NCBI GenBank assembly: GCA_041391485.1
Contig: JAWKNY010000013.1
Location: 30,110-94,109 of the forward strand
DNA: 64,000 nucleotides
Source: JACKAF01 sp041391485
GTDB lineage: Bacteria; Bdellovibrionota; FAC87; UBA2466; JACKAF01
Reading direction: 5' to 3'
Below are positions 55,532 through 64,000 of this stretch, piece after piece. Both the position numbers and the translations under genes were made by a program. A model generated the notes under the pieces. The model was given only the letters and a program-made list of their open reading frames with translations. It was not told the origin of the DNA and did no database searches. Position 1 is the first letter of the stretch. Each line of letters begins with the position of its first letter.

Positions 55532-56529
55532 TTAATCTTTTTTCAGGTGGCGGAGCAGGACGAGATCGCGGCGGAGACGGGCGAAGGTTACGGCTTCATC
55601 GAGCTCCTCAGGATCTTCGAAGTAATCGGAGGGCAGATTGAGCAAGGTTTCAGACGCCTCCCCATGGTGTCCCGCATCGCGCTCCAGGGTGAAACGGTAG
55701 TAATTTAACCAATGAGGCGCTGTCCCGACTTTCTTTACCATTTCAAGCGCTTTGTCTTTTTCTCCAACGGCGTTGTAACAAAGGCTCAGGTGGTAACGCA
55801 TGACCACATCGTTCGGGTTCAAGGTCAGCGCCCGCTTGGCAAAGCTCAACGCTTGCTCGTACAGGCCATGCTCGTAACAAAACGTGGACTTGTAATGATC
55901 GGCTTTGTACTCCCAGCCTTCGTATTTCTCGAGCGCCTTGTAGTAGGTATCGGCTTCCGCCTCATTGCCCATCATCAGGTACGAGTTCCCGGCCGCGTAG
56001 AGCGCATTGGGATGCAGCTCGGTTAGGCGGGAAATCTTCTCGCAAGCCTGCTGGTGCTTCAACGCGTCTTTCATCCGCGCGTAACAGAAAGGTAAGTTCA
56101 GAAGTGCCGATCGCAGGGCCGGATCAATGGCCAAGGCCTTCTCATAATACAGAACGGCGTCGCTCCAGTGACCGTTTACAAAACACAAATTCCCTTCCAC
56201 GACGAACGTTATTCTCTGCCAAAACCTTCTTTTTCGCGTGACCAAAACCGTTTCCAGTAGTCCAGGTTGTCATAGATCTTACTGGTTTGACCCGCCATCA
56301 TCTGCAACACGCCTTGCAAGATGCGGTCAAAAAGATGGTTGTGCTCCGCCCACAGATTGAGCATCTTTTCGATGAGCATTTCCTTAAACAGAAAGCCCTC
56401 TCTCGCCAGCTCATTGATCATCTCAAACTGAGAGAAGAACTGACTATCAATCTCAAGAAAGCCCGCACGATCCGGGTTACTGAAGCACACATGGTACAGA
56501 TAGCGAATGCAAGAATCGTAATCCGTCAA
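55532..56529 (-). CDS. TPR-repeat protein, one frameshift
   Basis: About 332 residues reconstructed. The first frame (56529-56209) starts TDYDSCIRYLYHVCFSNPD and ends at REKEGF. One T is missing from the T run at 56215-56220, so the next residues should be WQRITFVVEGNLCFVNG, which continue in the second frame to 55532. The C-terminal part has TPR units such as WSDAVLYYEKALAIDPALRS, LYAAGNSYLMMGNEAEADTY and LYEQALSFAKRALTLNPNDV. No signal peptide. It overlaps the upstream membrane-protein gene by 4 bp, so they form an operon. Confidence 0.8.
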
Positions 56530-57332
56530 AGCCGGTGTTTCGGCAGAGAAAACTGCATCTCGGCGATCCAGTAGAGGCTGGAGCGGACTTCTTCATCCAC
56601 CGAAGTGCTTTCTCTGAGGAGGTTTTGCGCCGTCTCACGCGCCCAGCGCAAGTGACCAGAGGCTAATAAGTTCAAAATGAGGTAGGCAACCCCGCCATCA
56701 CGTTGCATGGAATCCACGAGGTGCTCGTACTCCGCGCGGGACCCCTCGGAAAACTCTCCGCCAAAAAGCTCTTGGTGCAGGCCTCTAGCAATAGCGGTCA
56801 GCGGTGCGTACTTACCGCCGGCACATTCATATAAATTCCAGTACAAGCCCGACACCAGGCTCGCGCTCTCGGCGATTTGGGCAAACTCGTAACTAAGCTT
56901 TGCCGGAACCGATTCCACATTCCCAACATTAAGATAGATAAAGGCCTGGCGCAGGCGGGCTCGTCCCTCACCGACTTCCCCAAAGGCCAGCACTCTCAGT
57001 TCGACAAGACTACGTAGGCTCTCCAGCGCTTTGCGCTCCACCGCCGGAACATCCACCGGCAGCAAGCGTTCGCTAATGTACTCTAAAATCTCGCGATCGG
57101 AGGCATCGGCGCGGTCCGAAAAGAGCGCGACCAAGCGGTTAAACTCCCCGGCTTTGCGATCGGGGACGAGCTTCGTCATGAAAACCGGGCTGCGCCACAC
57201 CAAAAACTCCACGCACAGCCAGACACCAAAAACAAAAACGACAAAATAGTGCTTATAGTACAGCCCCATCCCGACGGTAGAGGCGACCAAAAGAGCCAAG
57301 AAGGCAGCTAAAATGTATTTCTTACGATCCAC
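56526..57332 (-). CDS. Membrane-anchored helical protein, TPR-gene partner
   Basis: 268 residues. Two N-terminal hydrophobic segments (YILAAFLALLVASTVGMGLYY and FVVFVFGVWLCVEFLVW) anchor a soluble helical domain with repeat-like helices (REILEYISERLLPVDV, ALESLRSLVELRVLAFG, AYLILNLLASGHLRWARE). The soluble part is probably cytoplasmic. The stop overlaps the ATG of the TPR gene by 4 bp (ATGA), implying coupled synthesis and perhaps a complex. No family recognised. Confidence 0.75.
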   Translation of the reverse strand: MDRKKYILAAFLALLVASTVGMGLYYKHYFVVFVFGVWLCVEFLVWRSPVFMTKLVPDRKAGEFNRLVALFSDRADASDREILEYISERLLPVDVPAVERKALESLRSLVELRVLAFGEVGEGRARLRQAFIYLNVGNVESVPAKLSYEFAQIAESASLVSGLYWNLYECAGGKYAPLTAIARGLHQELFGGEFSEGSRAEYEHLVDSMQRDGGVAYLILNLLASGHLRWARETAQNLLRESTSVDEEVRSSLYWIAEMQFSLPKHRL

Positions 57333-57336
57333 GTAC

Positions 57337-57569
57337 GTGCTTCTTCGTTATCATCCGGGGCCAGCTGGCCTGACTCCCAGGCAGTCTTCGCACCGATCCC
57401 GTGTGTTATCAAGAGCAATCCAGGTGCCAACACCGCTCGCGCCCAACCGCGCGGGTCGGAGCAAAAACGTGACCTAGAACGCTTGGCACATGCTCAGCGG
57501 CTGAACACGCGCCCCCGTAGCCGCCTCGAATACAAAGCCATGGAAGTGGACGATTTTCGCAAAGCCTGA
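57337..57569 (+). CDS. Possible small basic protein, low confidence
   Basis: Between divergent genes a GTG at 57337 opens a frame that stops near 57475 (VLLRYHPGPAGLTPRQ). The overlapping second frame reads EQKRDLERLAHAQRLNTRP and continues RSRLEYKAMEVDDFRKA to a TGA at 57567. Joined by one indel they would give about 77 residues rich in Arg. The second frame has coding-like composition, but no start of its own and no homology. It may instead be an untranslated leader of the thiolase gene. Confidence 0.3.
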
Positions 57570-57593
57570 TTAAATGATCGCCAAAGGAGCGCT

Positions 57594-58868
57594 ATGAAAC
57601 CTCAGCAACGAGTAGCCATCGTCGGCGGTACCCGGATCCCCTTTGTAAAATCCTTTACCTACTATAAAGATCACACCAATTTGGATCTGATGACGGCCGC
57701 CCTTCAGGGATTGGTCGACAGGTTCAATCTAAAAGGGAAGAAACTGGGCGATGTCGCGCTGGGTGCCGTGATCAAACACCCAAAGGACTTTAACCTGTCC
57801 CGTGAGACGGTGCTCAACGTGGGCCTCGACCCCCACACACCGGGTTTTGATGTGCAACGCGCTTGCGGCACGAGCCTGACGGCGGCAATCGGAATTGCAA
57901 ACAAAATAGCGCTCGGACAAATCGAGATTGGGATTGCGGGCGGAACAGACACCAATAGTGACGCTCCACTCACTTTCAAAAAGCAGGCGCAAAAGGCTTT
58001 CATCGCCCTCAGCCAGGCGCGCTCGATGGGTGAGCGGGTGGCGATCCTTTCCCGCTTTCGCCCCGGAATGTTTGTCCCCAAGATCCCTAGCGTCAACGAA
58101 CCGCGCACGGGTTTGCGAATGGGCGATCATTGCGAACTAATGGCAAAGGAGTGGCAAATTTCCCGCGAAGCGCAAGACGCGCTCGCTTTGCAAAGCCACC
58201 AGCGCACGGTCCGCGCTTATGAAGAGGGCTTTTACAAAGACCTTGTGACCCCGTTTGGCGGTCTGGACAAAGATCCGCTGCCGCGCGCAGACACGTCGCT
58301 AGAAAAGTTGGGGCGCTTAAAGCCCGCCTTTGATCCCGCGGCAGGTACGCTAAGCGCCGGTAACAGCACGCCGCTCTCCGATGGCGCATCGGCCGTTCTG
58401 CTGTGCTCGGAAGAGTACGCCAAAAAGAACGGGCTTCCCATCCAGGCGTATTTCGTCGATGGCCAGGCGGCTGCGGTAGATTATGTTGGCGGCGAGGGGC
58501 TACTCATGGCGCCGACCTACGCCGTAGCGGAGCTTCTCAATCGCCAGGGACTCGCACTACAAGATTTCGAATATTACGAAATACACGAGGCCTTTTCCGC
58601 GCAACTTCTCTGCATGCTCAAAGCCTGGGAATCTCCCGCGTATTGCCAACAGTATCTCAATGAAAAAAGACCGCTAGGACGAATCGACAGCGAAAAGCTC
58701 AATGTAAAAGGTGGAAGTGTTGCCATGGGTCACCCGTTCGCCGCAACGGGAACGCGGCTCATCGCTTCGCTGGCCAAGTTGCTCTCTGACAAACCCGGAA
58801 CTCGTGGATTGATATCGGCGTGTACCGCCGGGGGAATGGGAGTGGCTGCTATTCTTGAAGCACCTTAG
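57594..58868 (+). CDS. fadI: Acetyl-CoA C-acyltransferase (FadI-type thiolase)
   Basis: 424 residues, ATG preceded by AAAGGAG. Cleaves 3-ketoacyl-CoA in beta-oxidation, or makes it in reverse. The catalytic nucleophile is C91 in VQRACGTSLTAAIG, and the base Cys is in SACTAGGMGVA. The histidines are in YEIHEAFSAQL and SVAMGHPFAATGTRL. The FadI/HADHB subclass is suggested by VAIVGGTRIPFVKSFTYY and the MGERVAILSRF insertion. No FadJ-type partner lies nearby. The 3' end overlaps the convergent ferritin-like gene by 4 bp. Confidence 0.9.
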   Translation: MKPQQRVAIVGGTRIPFVKSFTYYKDHTNLDLMTAALQGLVDRFNLKGKKLGDVALGAVIKHPKDFNLSRETVLNVGLDPHTPGFDVQRACGTSLTAAIGIANKIALGQIEIGIAGGTDTNSDAPLTFKKQAQKAFIALSQARSMGERVAILSRFRPGMFVPKIPSVNEPRTGLRMGDHCELMAKEWQISREAQDALALQSHQRTVRAYEEGFYKDLVTPFGGLDKDPLPRADTSLEKLGRLKPAFDPAAGTLSAGNSTPLSDGASAVLLCSEEYAKKNGLPIQAYFVDGQAAAVDYVGGEGLLMAPTYAVAELLNRQGLALQDFEYYEIHEAFSAQLLCMLKAWESPAYCQQYLNEKRPLGRIDSEKLNVKGGSVAMGHPFAATGTRLIASLAKLLSDKPGTRGLISACTAGGMGVAAILEAP

Positions 58869-59476
58869 CGCGCTGCGGGTTGCTCTAGATAAGGTCTATC
58901 AAAGATATCGCTATCCGCAGCGAGTTTGAGAATGAGTTTGCTCCAGGCGCGCTCCTCCACTCGCACGGCCTCGACTTGATTTTCGCGGTTAAACCCGTGT
59001 TCGGAAAATTGATCCGCGTGGCGCTTTTCTTGCGCCAAAATCGTCGTGAGCACTCGCTTGATGGAAGCGTCTCGCGTTTTCTCGAGGTACCAGGGGTAGA
59101 GCCACAACACACGCTGCTCGATCACCCAACTCACCAGCGGGTAGTACACCACCGGCGAAAGGCCTTCACAGATCTCTCTGTCTACCGTTTGAATGTACTC
59201 CCAACCCGGCTCACTCCAGCTGGGGGCTTCCCAACCATCATGGCCGCCGCGCTTGATGACCAGTTGCTTTAGAAGGTGCGCGTGCAAGGCCTCTTCTTGA
59301 ATGTGCTGCAGCACGGAGGCGTCGACGCGATCATACGGAACGCTTTTTAGGATCTTGCGGCAGCCCACGTACTCAAGTTGGCTCAAAAGATTCAGCCAGC
59401 GCGTCTCGGTGGCCTCATCTGCGACCACAGACTCCATCCAACGCTCGAATGGCTCAGACGTGAAAGTATCTAGCAT
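58865..59476 (-). CDS. Ferritin-like (diiron-type) protein downstream of bioA
   Basis: 203 residues from ATG at 59476, which overlaps the bioA 3' end by 23 bp. A longer upstream open frame exists inside bioA and is rejected. The protein is all-helical with two ExxH metal motifs: QHIQEEALHAHLLKQL and ILAQEKRHADQF. Further acidic positions (VDREICE and VIEQRVLW) could complete a four-helix diiron site. It is too large and atypical for a storage ferritin. Its coupling to bioF-bioD-bioA suggests a redox step or cofactor role linked to biotin synthesis, which is inference. Confidence 0.75.
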   Translation of the reverse strand: MLDTFTSEPFERWMESVVADEATETRWLNLLSQLEYVGCRKILKSVPYDRVDASVLQHIQEEALHAHLLKQLVIKRGGHDGWEAPSWSEPGWEYIQTVDREICEGLSPVVYYPLVSWVIEQRVLWLYPWYLEKTRDASIKRVLTTILAQEKRHADQFSEHGFNRENQVEAVRVEERAWSKLILKLAADSDIFDRPYLEQPAAR

Positions 59477-60798
59477 TCTGGATTTCCTCGTAAAGGCTAT
59501 CGAAACAATTTCCCAACTCAGCCTCGGTTGTACAGTAAGGGGGCACAACATACAAAACATTATGCATCGGGCGCATCCAGATGCCCTTTTCCCAAAGTTT
59601 TTCGCAGATCTGCCATCCTGGACCATTCGCCGGGGACGGAAGAGTCCGGCTGCTCTTTTTTTGCACGAGCTCCGCCGCCCAGATCATCCCAAAATGTCGT
59701 ACCTCTCCCACGTGCTCCAGATCGGCAAATCGAGGGATCTGGGCCTCCATCTGACGCGTCAACGTTTTGTTCTTCAAAAGGACGTCTTCTTCCTCTAGTA
59801 GCCGCATACTTTCAAGCGCCACCGCACAGCCCACCGGATTCGCGCTGAACGTGTGCCCATGATAAAACTTCTTGGACTCAGCTCCCTTGAAAGCCTCGTA
59901 GATTTCCTCCGTAGCGACGGTGGCCCCGAGGGGTAGGGTGCCCGAGGTCAAGCCTTTGGAGAGGGCCACCATATCGGGCCGCACCTTCAGGTGATCGAAG
60001 GCAAAGTACTTCCCGGTCCTTCCAAAGCCCGTAAAGACTTCATCAAAAATGACCAAGACACCCTTTTCTCTACAAAGGCGGATGAGCTTTTCCAGGTAAT
60101 CCGTGGGGTACACCACCATGCCAGCGGCCCCCATCACAAGAGGCTCCACAATGAGGGCGGCAATCTCGTGACCACGTTCCGCCAGCGTCGCTTCGACGCC
60201 CTCCAAACACGCGAGCGCGCATTCCGGGTAGTGTTTGCCGAGGGGACAGCGGTAGCAGTAGGGCTGCATCGCCTTTATCGAGGGCCGGATAGATTTATCG
60301 AAGAAATGGTGAAACTCTCGTACATAACCGACGGAGATCGCACCAGGTATCCCCGTGGTAGCCCTCTTCCAAAGACAGAAAATAACGTCTTTCCGTATCC
60401 CCGCGGTTATTCCAGTACTGAAGCGCCATTTTTAGGGCCGCTTCCACTGCCGTAGATCCATCGTCAGAAAAAAAGACTTTTGAGAAGGGAGCGCCCATCT
60501 GGGACACCAATTTTTCGGCAAGCTCCACCGCCACCTCGTGGGTGTGCGGCGCAAAGAGCATGTGATCCAATACGGCTGTCTGCTCCTGGATGGCCTTCAC
60601 CAGTCTCGGATGACAATGGCCGTGCAAAACACACCACCACGAACTACTCGAATCGAAGTACGCTTTGCCGGTGTGATCATAAAGATAAGCACCCTCGGCG
60701 CGCGTGACTACCGTGCGCGGGCCCACCGGTGGATCGCTCGTATAGGGATGCCAAACGAAGCGGCTGTCTGCTTCAAAAAGGTCGCGGCGATCGGGCAT
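59454..60798 (-). CDS. bioA: Adenosylmethionine-8-amino-7-oxononanoate aminotransferase, one frameshift
   Basis: Converts KAPA to DAPA in biotin synthesis with SAM as amino donor; PLP-dependent class III. The first frame starts MPDRRDLFEADSRFVWHPYT, includes SSSWWCVLHGHCHPRLV and stops after EEGYHGDT near 60330. The intended continuation VGAISVGYVREFHHFFD lies in the next frame, which then reads through to 59454. The PLP lysine is in VALSKGLTSGTLPLGAT, and IFDEVFTGFGRTG holds the cofactor Asp. Reconstructed length is about 448 residues. The ATG overlaps the bioD stop (TAATG). Confidence 0.94.
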
Positions 60799-61467
60799 TA
60801 GGAAGGAAGCTCCGCTATTCCAAAAAGTTTGCGCAACCGCGGGTGCGCACTAACCGCGCCAACAACGGCACGCCGATCGGTTTGCTCGGCAAGCTCGGCG
60901 AGGACCTCCACCTTTCCGTAACGCTCAATGGACTCCTTATTACCCAGACCCGACACACGTCCCGATCGAGACAGCACTACCCCCACCACTTCAATTCCAC
61001 ACGCCCGGCATTGTTGGATGGTTAAAAGAGTTTGGTTGATGGTTCCTAATTTATTCGCAGCCACGATCAAAACGGGTAGGCCTAGTTTTGGATGAACACA
61101 TCTTGAAGCTCGGTCTCCGTCATCGGCACCATCAGCCCGCCCGCGCCTTCAACGATTAAAAACCGATCGCGGCTGTGTTCCTTATACCGGCTAACGAGCC
61201 CATCCAAGTCTATTTTCTGTTTCCATTTTTTTGCGGCCTCGTAGGGCTTGCCGCGGATCGACAAAACGCATTTCCGGTGTGAGGTAAGCGTCGTCAGGCA
61301 GCTCGGTCAACTCGCGCACGTCTTGCGTGTCGTCGCCAATCACCGTGCCGGTTTGGACGGGCTTCCAGTAAGCCACCTTTTGTAGCCGTAGAGAAGTTTC
61401 AACAAACCCGCAGAAACGGTGGTCTTCCTATTTCGGTGTCTGTTCCTGTAACAAAAATTCCGTCCAT
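60798..61467 (-). CDS. bioD: Dethiobiotin synthetase, several frameshifts
   Basis: Closes the ureido ring of dethiobiotin from DAPA, CO2 and ATP. Reconstructed from ATG at 61467: MDGIFVTGTDTEIGKTTVSAG needs one more A than the sequence has (GGAAAGACC expected). It then continues KVAYWKPVQTGTVIGDDTQD, RFLIVEGAGGLMVPMTE, LIVAANKLGTINQTLLTI and ends ELPS at 60798. Further breaks are near 61370, 61245 and 61080. About 222 residues, normal for BioD. The P-loop GTDTEIGKTT and the acidic GAGG loop are the family motifs. The start lies inside the bioF 3' end. Confidence 0.9.
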
Positions 61468-62572
61468 AAGTTCCCCAGGGTTTCCGCCATCGTTTCCGTA
61501 TTGTCTCGGCTAATGCGTAGATTGAGCGAAACGCGCAAGCGCTCCTCTCCTCCGCGACGGTGGGTGATCGGATGGCTTTAAGCTCCAAGCCCGACTCTCG
61601 CACATTTTCACAAAACCGCAATACCCGCGAGGCCCCCGAGACGCGGAAAGGAATAATGGGAGACTCCCACTCGGCTTCACTCTTGGGCTTGGGAAGTGGG
61701 GCCCGTGGGAGACTCTCCCACTTTTTGCGCACAAAGCGCGCCCGATCGCGCAGTTCTTCCCGTCGCCACCCTTCCTCACGCACCACGTCCACGGCCTCGC
61801 CAATCATGGCCACTACGACTGGCGGAGGCGCCGTCGTAAAAACAAAGGGACGGGCCCGGTTCAAGACAAAATCAATAAAGCGCCTCGACCCACAAATGGC
61901 GGCCCCCCCGATTCCAAAAGCCTTCCCGAAGGTCACGACTTTGGCGAGGGCGTTCCAGGGAGAATTCCTCGGCAAAAGCCCCTCCCCTGTCTCACCAAAC
62001 ACACCCGCAGCGTGCGCTTCGTCGATGAGCGCAAAACCGCTCGAGGCCTCTGCCGCTTCAATCATCGCGCGAAGGGGAGCAAGATCGCCGTCCATACTAA
62101 AAAGAGATTCCGTCACAAATAGAGTGCCTTTGGGGGCGATGGCGTGATCCCATTCCAGGTGCGGCACGATGGTACGCGGCAGTTTGCTGAGCCGGATGGC
62201 ATCGATAAGACTCGCGTGATTTTTCTCGTCCGAAAAGATTCCTTCGCACACTTCTGAAAGCGCTCCCACCGCCGCCAGGTTCGCAAGATAGCCTGTCGAG
62301 AACAACAAAGCGGCCGGCGATCCAAAGAAATCCGCAACCGACTCTTCCACCTTTTCGAAAAGCCGCGAATGCCCACCCAGCAGTCTGGAACCTTTGCTTC
62401 CCGCACCGTAAAGATCCAGCGCACGCTTTCCCGCCTCAAGCAGGCGCGGGTGAGTCGCAAGCCCTAGGTAATCATTGTCCACAAAGGAGACGCCCGCTCC
62501 GAGCTGAAGTCTCCTATAAAGGTGGCGGCTCTCTAGTTCCTGCAATTTGGCATGTATTCGCGTGTCGATCAC
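61428..62572 (-). CDS. bioF: 8-amino-7-oxononanoate synthase, one frameshift near the C-terminus
   Basis: Makes KAPA from pimeloyl-ACP (or -CoA) and alanine; PLP-dependent. About 381 residues. Visible are NDYLGLATHPRL, GAGSKGSRLLGGHS, FSTGYLANLAAV, LIDEAHAAGVFG and the PLP lysine K217 in VVTFGKAFGIGG. Near 61545 the frame breaks after TVAEERSA, and the normal C-terminus RLRVSLNLRISRDNTETM continues in another frame to a TAG at 61428. The start is GTG at 62572. It heads the bioF-bioD-bioA-ferritin-like operon. Confidence 0.93.
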
Positions 62573-62629
62573 GTTACACTTCTCGCACAGAATTCCCTAA
62601 AAGGCGAGTTGCCGCGGAAAGGGGGCAGA

Positions 62630-63361
62630 TTGGATATCGCTAACAAGCATGTACTCATTACGGGCGCGGCCAAACGCCTCGGGCGCGCCATGGCCGAGCG
62701 CTTACTCCGCGAAGGGGCGCGTTTGAGCGCGCACTACCACACCGCAAAAGAGGAGGCGCAGGAACTGGAGCAAAAGGCCACCCAAAACGGGCAAGCCGTC
62801 CACTGCATAAAAGGCGATCTACGCGATCCCTCCACGGCAAAAGACGTCATCGACAAAGCGGTCGCTACCTTGGGGCCTGTTGATATTCTGATTAATTCGG
62901 CGAGCCTTTTTTATCCGACCCCCGGCGATTCGGCGACCGCTTCCGAATGGGAAACACTTCTTTCCTGCAACCTGACGAGCCTATTCTTTCTCTGTCAGCA
63001 CACCCACCGCACCCAACCCAGAGGGGGAACGATTGTGAACCTCGCGGACGTCTATGCGGAACGCGCCCTTGCGGGTTATGCCGCGTACAGCGCCACCAAG
63101 GCCGGTGTGCGATCTCTCACCCGCGTACTCGCGAAAGAGTGGGCGCCCCGATGGCGCGTCAACGCCATCAGTCCGGGTCCCATCTTGTTTCCGCCACACT
63201 ATACAGAGGAACAGAAGGCGCGTTCCATTGATCGCACGCTCCTTCGACGCAAGGGCGAGCCCAGCGATATCGCAGCGGCAGCAAAATTTTTGATTGAGAA
63301 CGACTACCTGACAGGAGTGGATCTAAACGTGGATGGCGGTCGCCACCTAAGCCTTTTTTGA
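62630..63361 (+). CDS. SDR family oxidoreductase, pteridine-reductase-like
   Basis: 243 residues from TTG at 62630 (GGGGG upstream); a longer open frame from 62552 would overlap the divergent bioF start and is not used. The NADP-binding motif is LITGAAKRLGRAMAERL, the TGxxxRxG form of pteridine reductase/FolM-like enzymes. LGPVDILINSASLFYPTP replaces the NAG motif with NSAS, also as in pteridine reductases. The catalytic Tyr-Lys is in YAAYSATKAGVRSLT. The family reduces dihydropterins or folates, but a FabG-like role cannot be excluded. Divergent from the biotin operon. Confidence 0.85.
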   Translation: MDIANKHVLITGAAKRLGRAMAERLLREGARLSAHYHTAKEEAQELEQKATQNGQAVHCIKGDLRDPSTAKDVIDKAVATLGPVDILINSASLFYPTPGDSATASEWETLLSCNLTSLFFLCQHTHRTQPRGGTIVNLADVYAERALAGYAAYSATKAGVRSLTRVLAKEWAPRWRVNAISPGPILFPPHYTEEQKARSIDRTLLRRKGEPSDIAAAAKFLIENDYLTGVDLNVDGGRHLSLF

Positions 63362-63366
63362 AAGGG

Positions 63367-63993
63367 CTACTTGTCGTAGTTTTCTACCCACTTCATCAGC
63401 ACCGGTACGTGAATGGCACTCAGTGACCACATCACCGCCATGTTTTCCGCCATGGAGGCGAGTTTGGGCTCCACGGCATCCGAACTCACGGCCGAAAGGC
63501 TGGCGCGATCACCCCGTTGCAAATGCGCGAGTACAAATAGCGGGAACTTCTTTTCAATGTCCTCGTTATCGATAAGCCCGAGTTGGATCACTTCGTTGAG
63601 CCAGGAACGCGTCAAACGCGCAGGTCCCAACTCTAGAATGTGACTCACCCACGGTTTCATGAATTTGCGGCGCAACTCCATGAACCTTTCTTTAGCGAGC
63701 TTGCGGCTCTCGTAGTTCTTCCACAGTCGATTGAAAGCGATCAAAAAGTTTTGTTGAATCGCAACCGCCATCGGGTGGTAATTGCGGGCCGCCATGAGCA
63801 GAGCGACACGATCTTCCTCAGAAAGAAACAAGATCTCTGGTGTCAAACTGAGGGCAACAGCGTCTGCCATCACGGTTTGTGAAGCGTTTTCCGACAGCAT
63901 CTTCAAAATATCTTCCCACATATTCTTTAGGCGGGTCGCTCGCACGGGGTAGCCATCGAGGAGCGGATCCAGGGCCTCGTTGAGTTCGGCCAT
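63367..63993 (-). CDS. Hypothetical helical protein, possibly truncated by the window edge
   Basis: 208 residues in the window from an ATG at 63993, but only seven bases precede it and no Shine-Dalgarno can be checked, so the true start may lie outside. All-helical, no signal peptide. Segments include LKNMWEDILKMLSENASQT, IQQNFLIAFNRLWKNYESRK and RLTRSWLNEVIQLGLIDNED. No family recognised. The 3' end faces the SDR gene with 5 bp between stops. Confidence 0.6.
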   Translation of the reverse strand: MAELNEALDPLLDGYPVRATRLKNMWEDILKMLSENASQTVMADAVALSLTPEILFLSEEDRVALLMAARNYHPMAVAIQQNFLIAFNRLWKNYESRKLAKERFMELRRKFMKPWVSHILELGPARLTRSWLNEVIQLGLIDNEDIEKKFPLFVLAHLQRGDRASLSAVSSDAVEPKLASMAENMAVMWSLSAIHVPVLMKWVENYDK

Positions 63994-64000
63994 GGCGGGC

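Noticed and set aside
1..64000. tRNA or rRNA genes
   Set aside because: No T-loop-like GGTTCGAATCC with a matching acceptor stem and no rRNA-like conserved block was found on reading either strand.

Overview
The window is 64 kb of dense, moderately GC-rich bacterial chromosome. It suggests a Gram-negative (diderm) bacterium, because it encodes an LPS-type heptosyltransferase, many lipoproteins with lipobox cysteines and a predicted outer-membrane barrel. A tilS-ftsH-cdaA-cdaR-glmM-nnr-tsaE run, PilZ and TPR proteins and many orphan exported proteins point to a Bdellovibrionota- or deltaproteobacteria-like lineage. That placement is inference; no rRNA or tRNA gene is present to test it. I see no insertion sequence, prophage, CRISPR array or replication origin.

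Layout. 0.05-8.3 kb: a heptosyltransferase overlapping argS, a SuhB-type phosphatase, a GYF-domain membrane protein, an ABA4-like membrane protein and a Gfo/Idh/MocA oxidoreductase. 8.4-11 kb: exported proteins, including a large lipoprotein. 11.1-20.9 kb: the housekeeping block tilS, ftsH, cdaA, cdaR, glmM, nnr, tsaE and a sodium/solute symporter, linking tRNA-Ile lysidine and t6A synthesis, proteolysis, c-di-AMP and peptidoglycan precursor supply. 21-25.4 kb: an exported DUF3445-like protein, a lipoprotein, small exported proteins and a TetR regulator overlapping its downstream gene. 25.5-33.4 kb: the most unusual locus, a tandem-AAA MoxR/RavA-type ATPase with an N-terminal signal-like segment, a small protein, an exported transglutaminase-like protein running into a VWA domain, and an exported ankyrin-like protein. 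33.6-44.1 kb: a penicillin-binding protein, an HpcH/HpaI aldolase-like gene, a two-gene lipoprotein operon (VWA; Gly-rich repeat plus calcium-binding-type domain), a PilZ protein and a 1.36-kilo-residue TPR protein. 44.2-57.3 kb: BolA, aldehyde dehydrogenase, pgsA, queF, a beta-barrel candidate, a secreted metallopeptidase, a DUF2062/TIGR03545-like fusion, a PYROXD2-like oxidoreductase and TPR/membrane proteins. 57.6-64 kb: a FadI-type thiolase, the biotin operon bioF-bioD-bioA with a ferritin-like gene appended, a pteridine-reductase-like SDR and an unknown protein.

About twenty genes, including essential single-copy ones (argS, tilS, cdaA, glmM, tsaE, bioD), are split between reading frames. 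Where I could reconstruct the junction, it is usually one missing or extra base in a short homopolymer. This looks like uncorrected sequencing or assembly error rather than gene decay, so I give the span of the reconstructed gene and state where the frame breaks. Internal residue numbers for such genes refer to the reconstruction.

The main observations for follow-up are the exported AAA/transglutaminase/VWA/ankyrin operon; a dispersed palindromic element (three copies) that carries a perfect DnaA-box 9-mer and starts exactly at the base after a stop codon each time; a (CT)7C tract at the transglutaminase/VWA junction; a ferritin-like gene overlapping bioA; and two lipoproteins sharing an RTX-protein-type domain.
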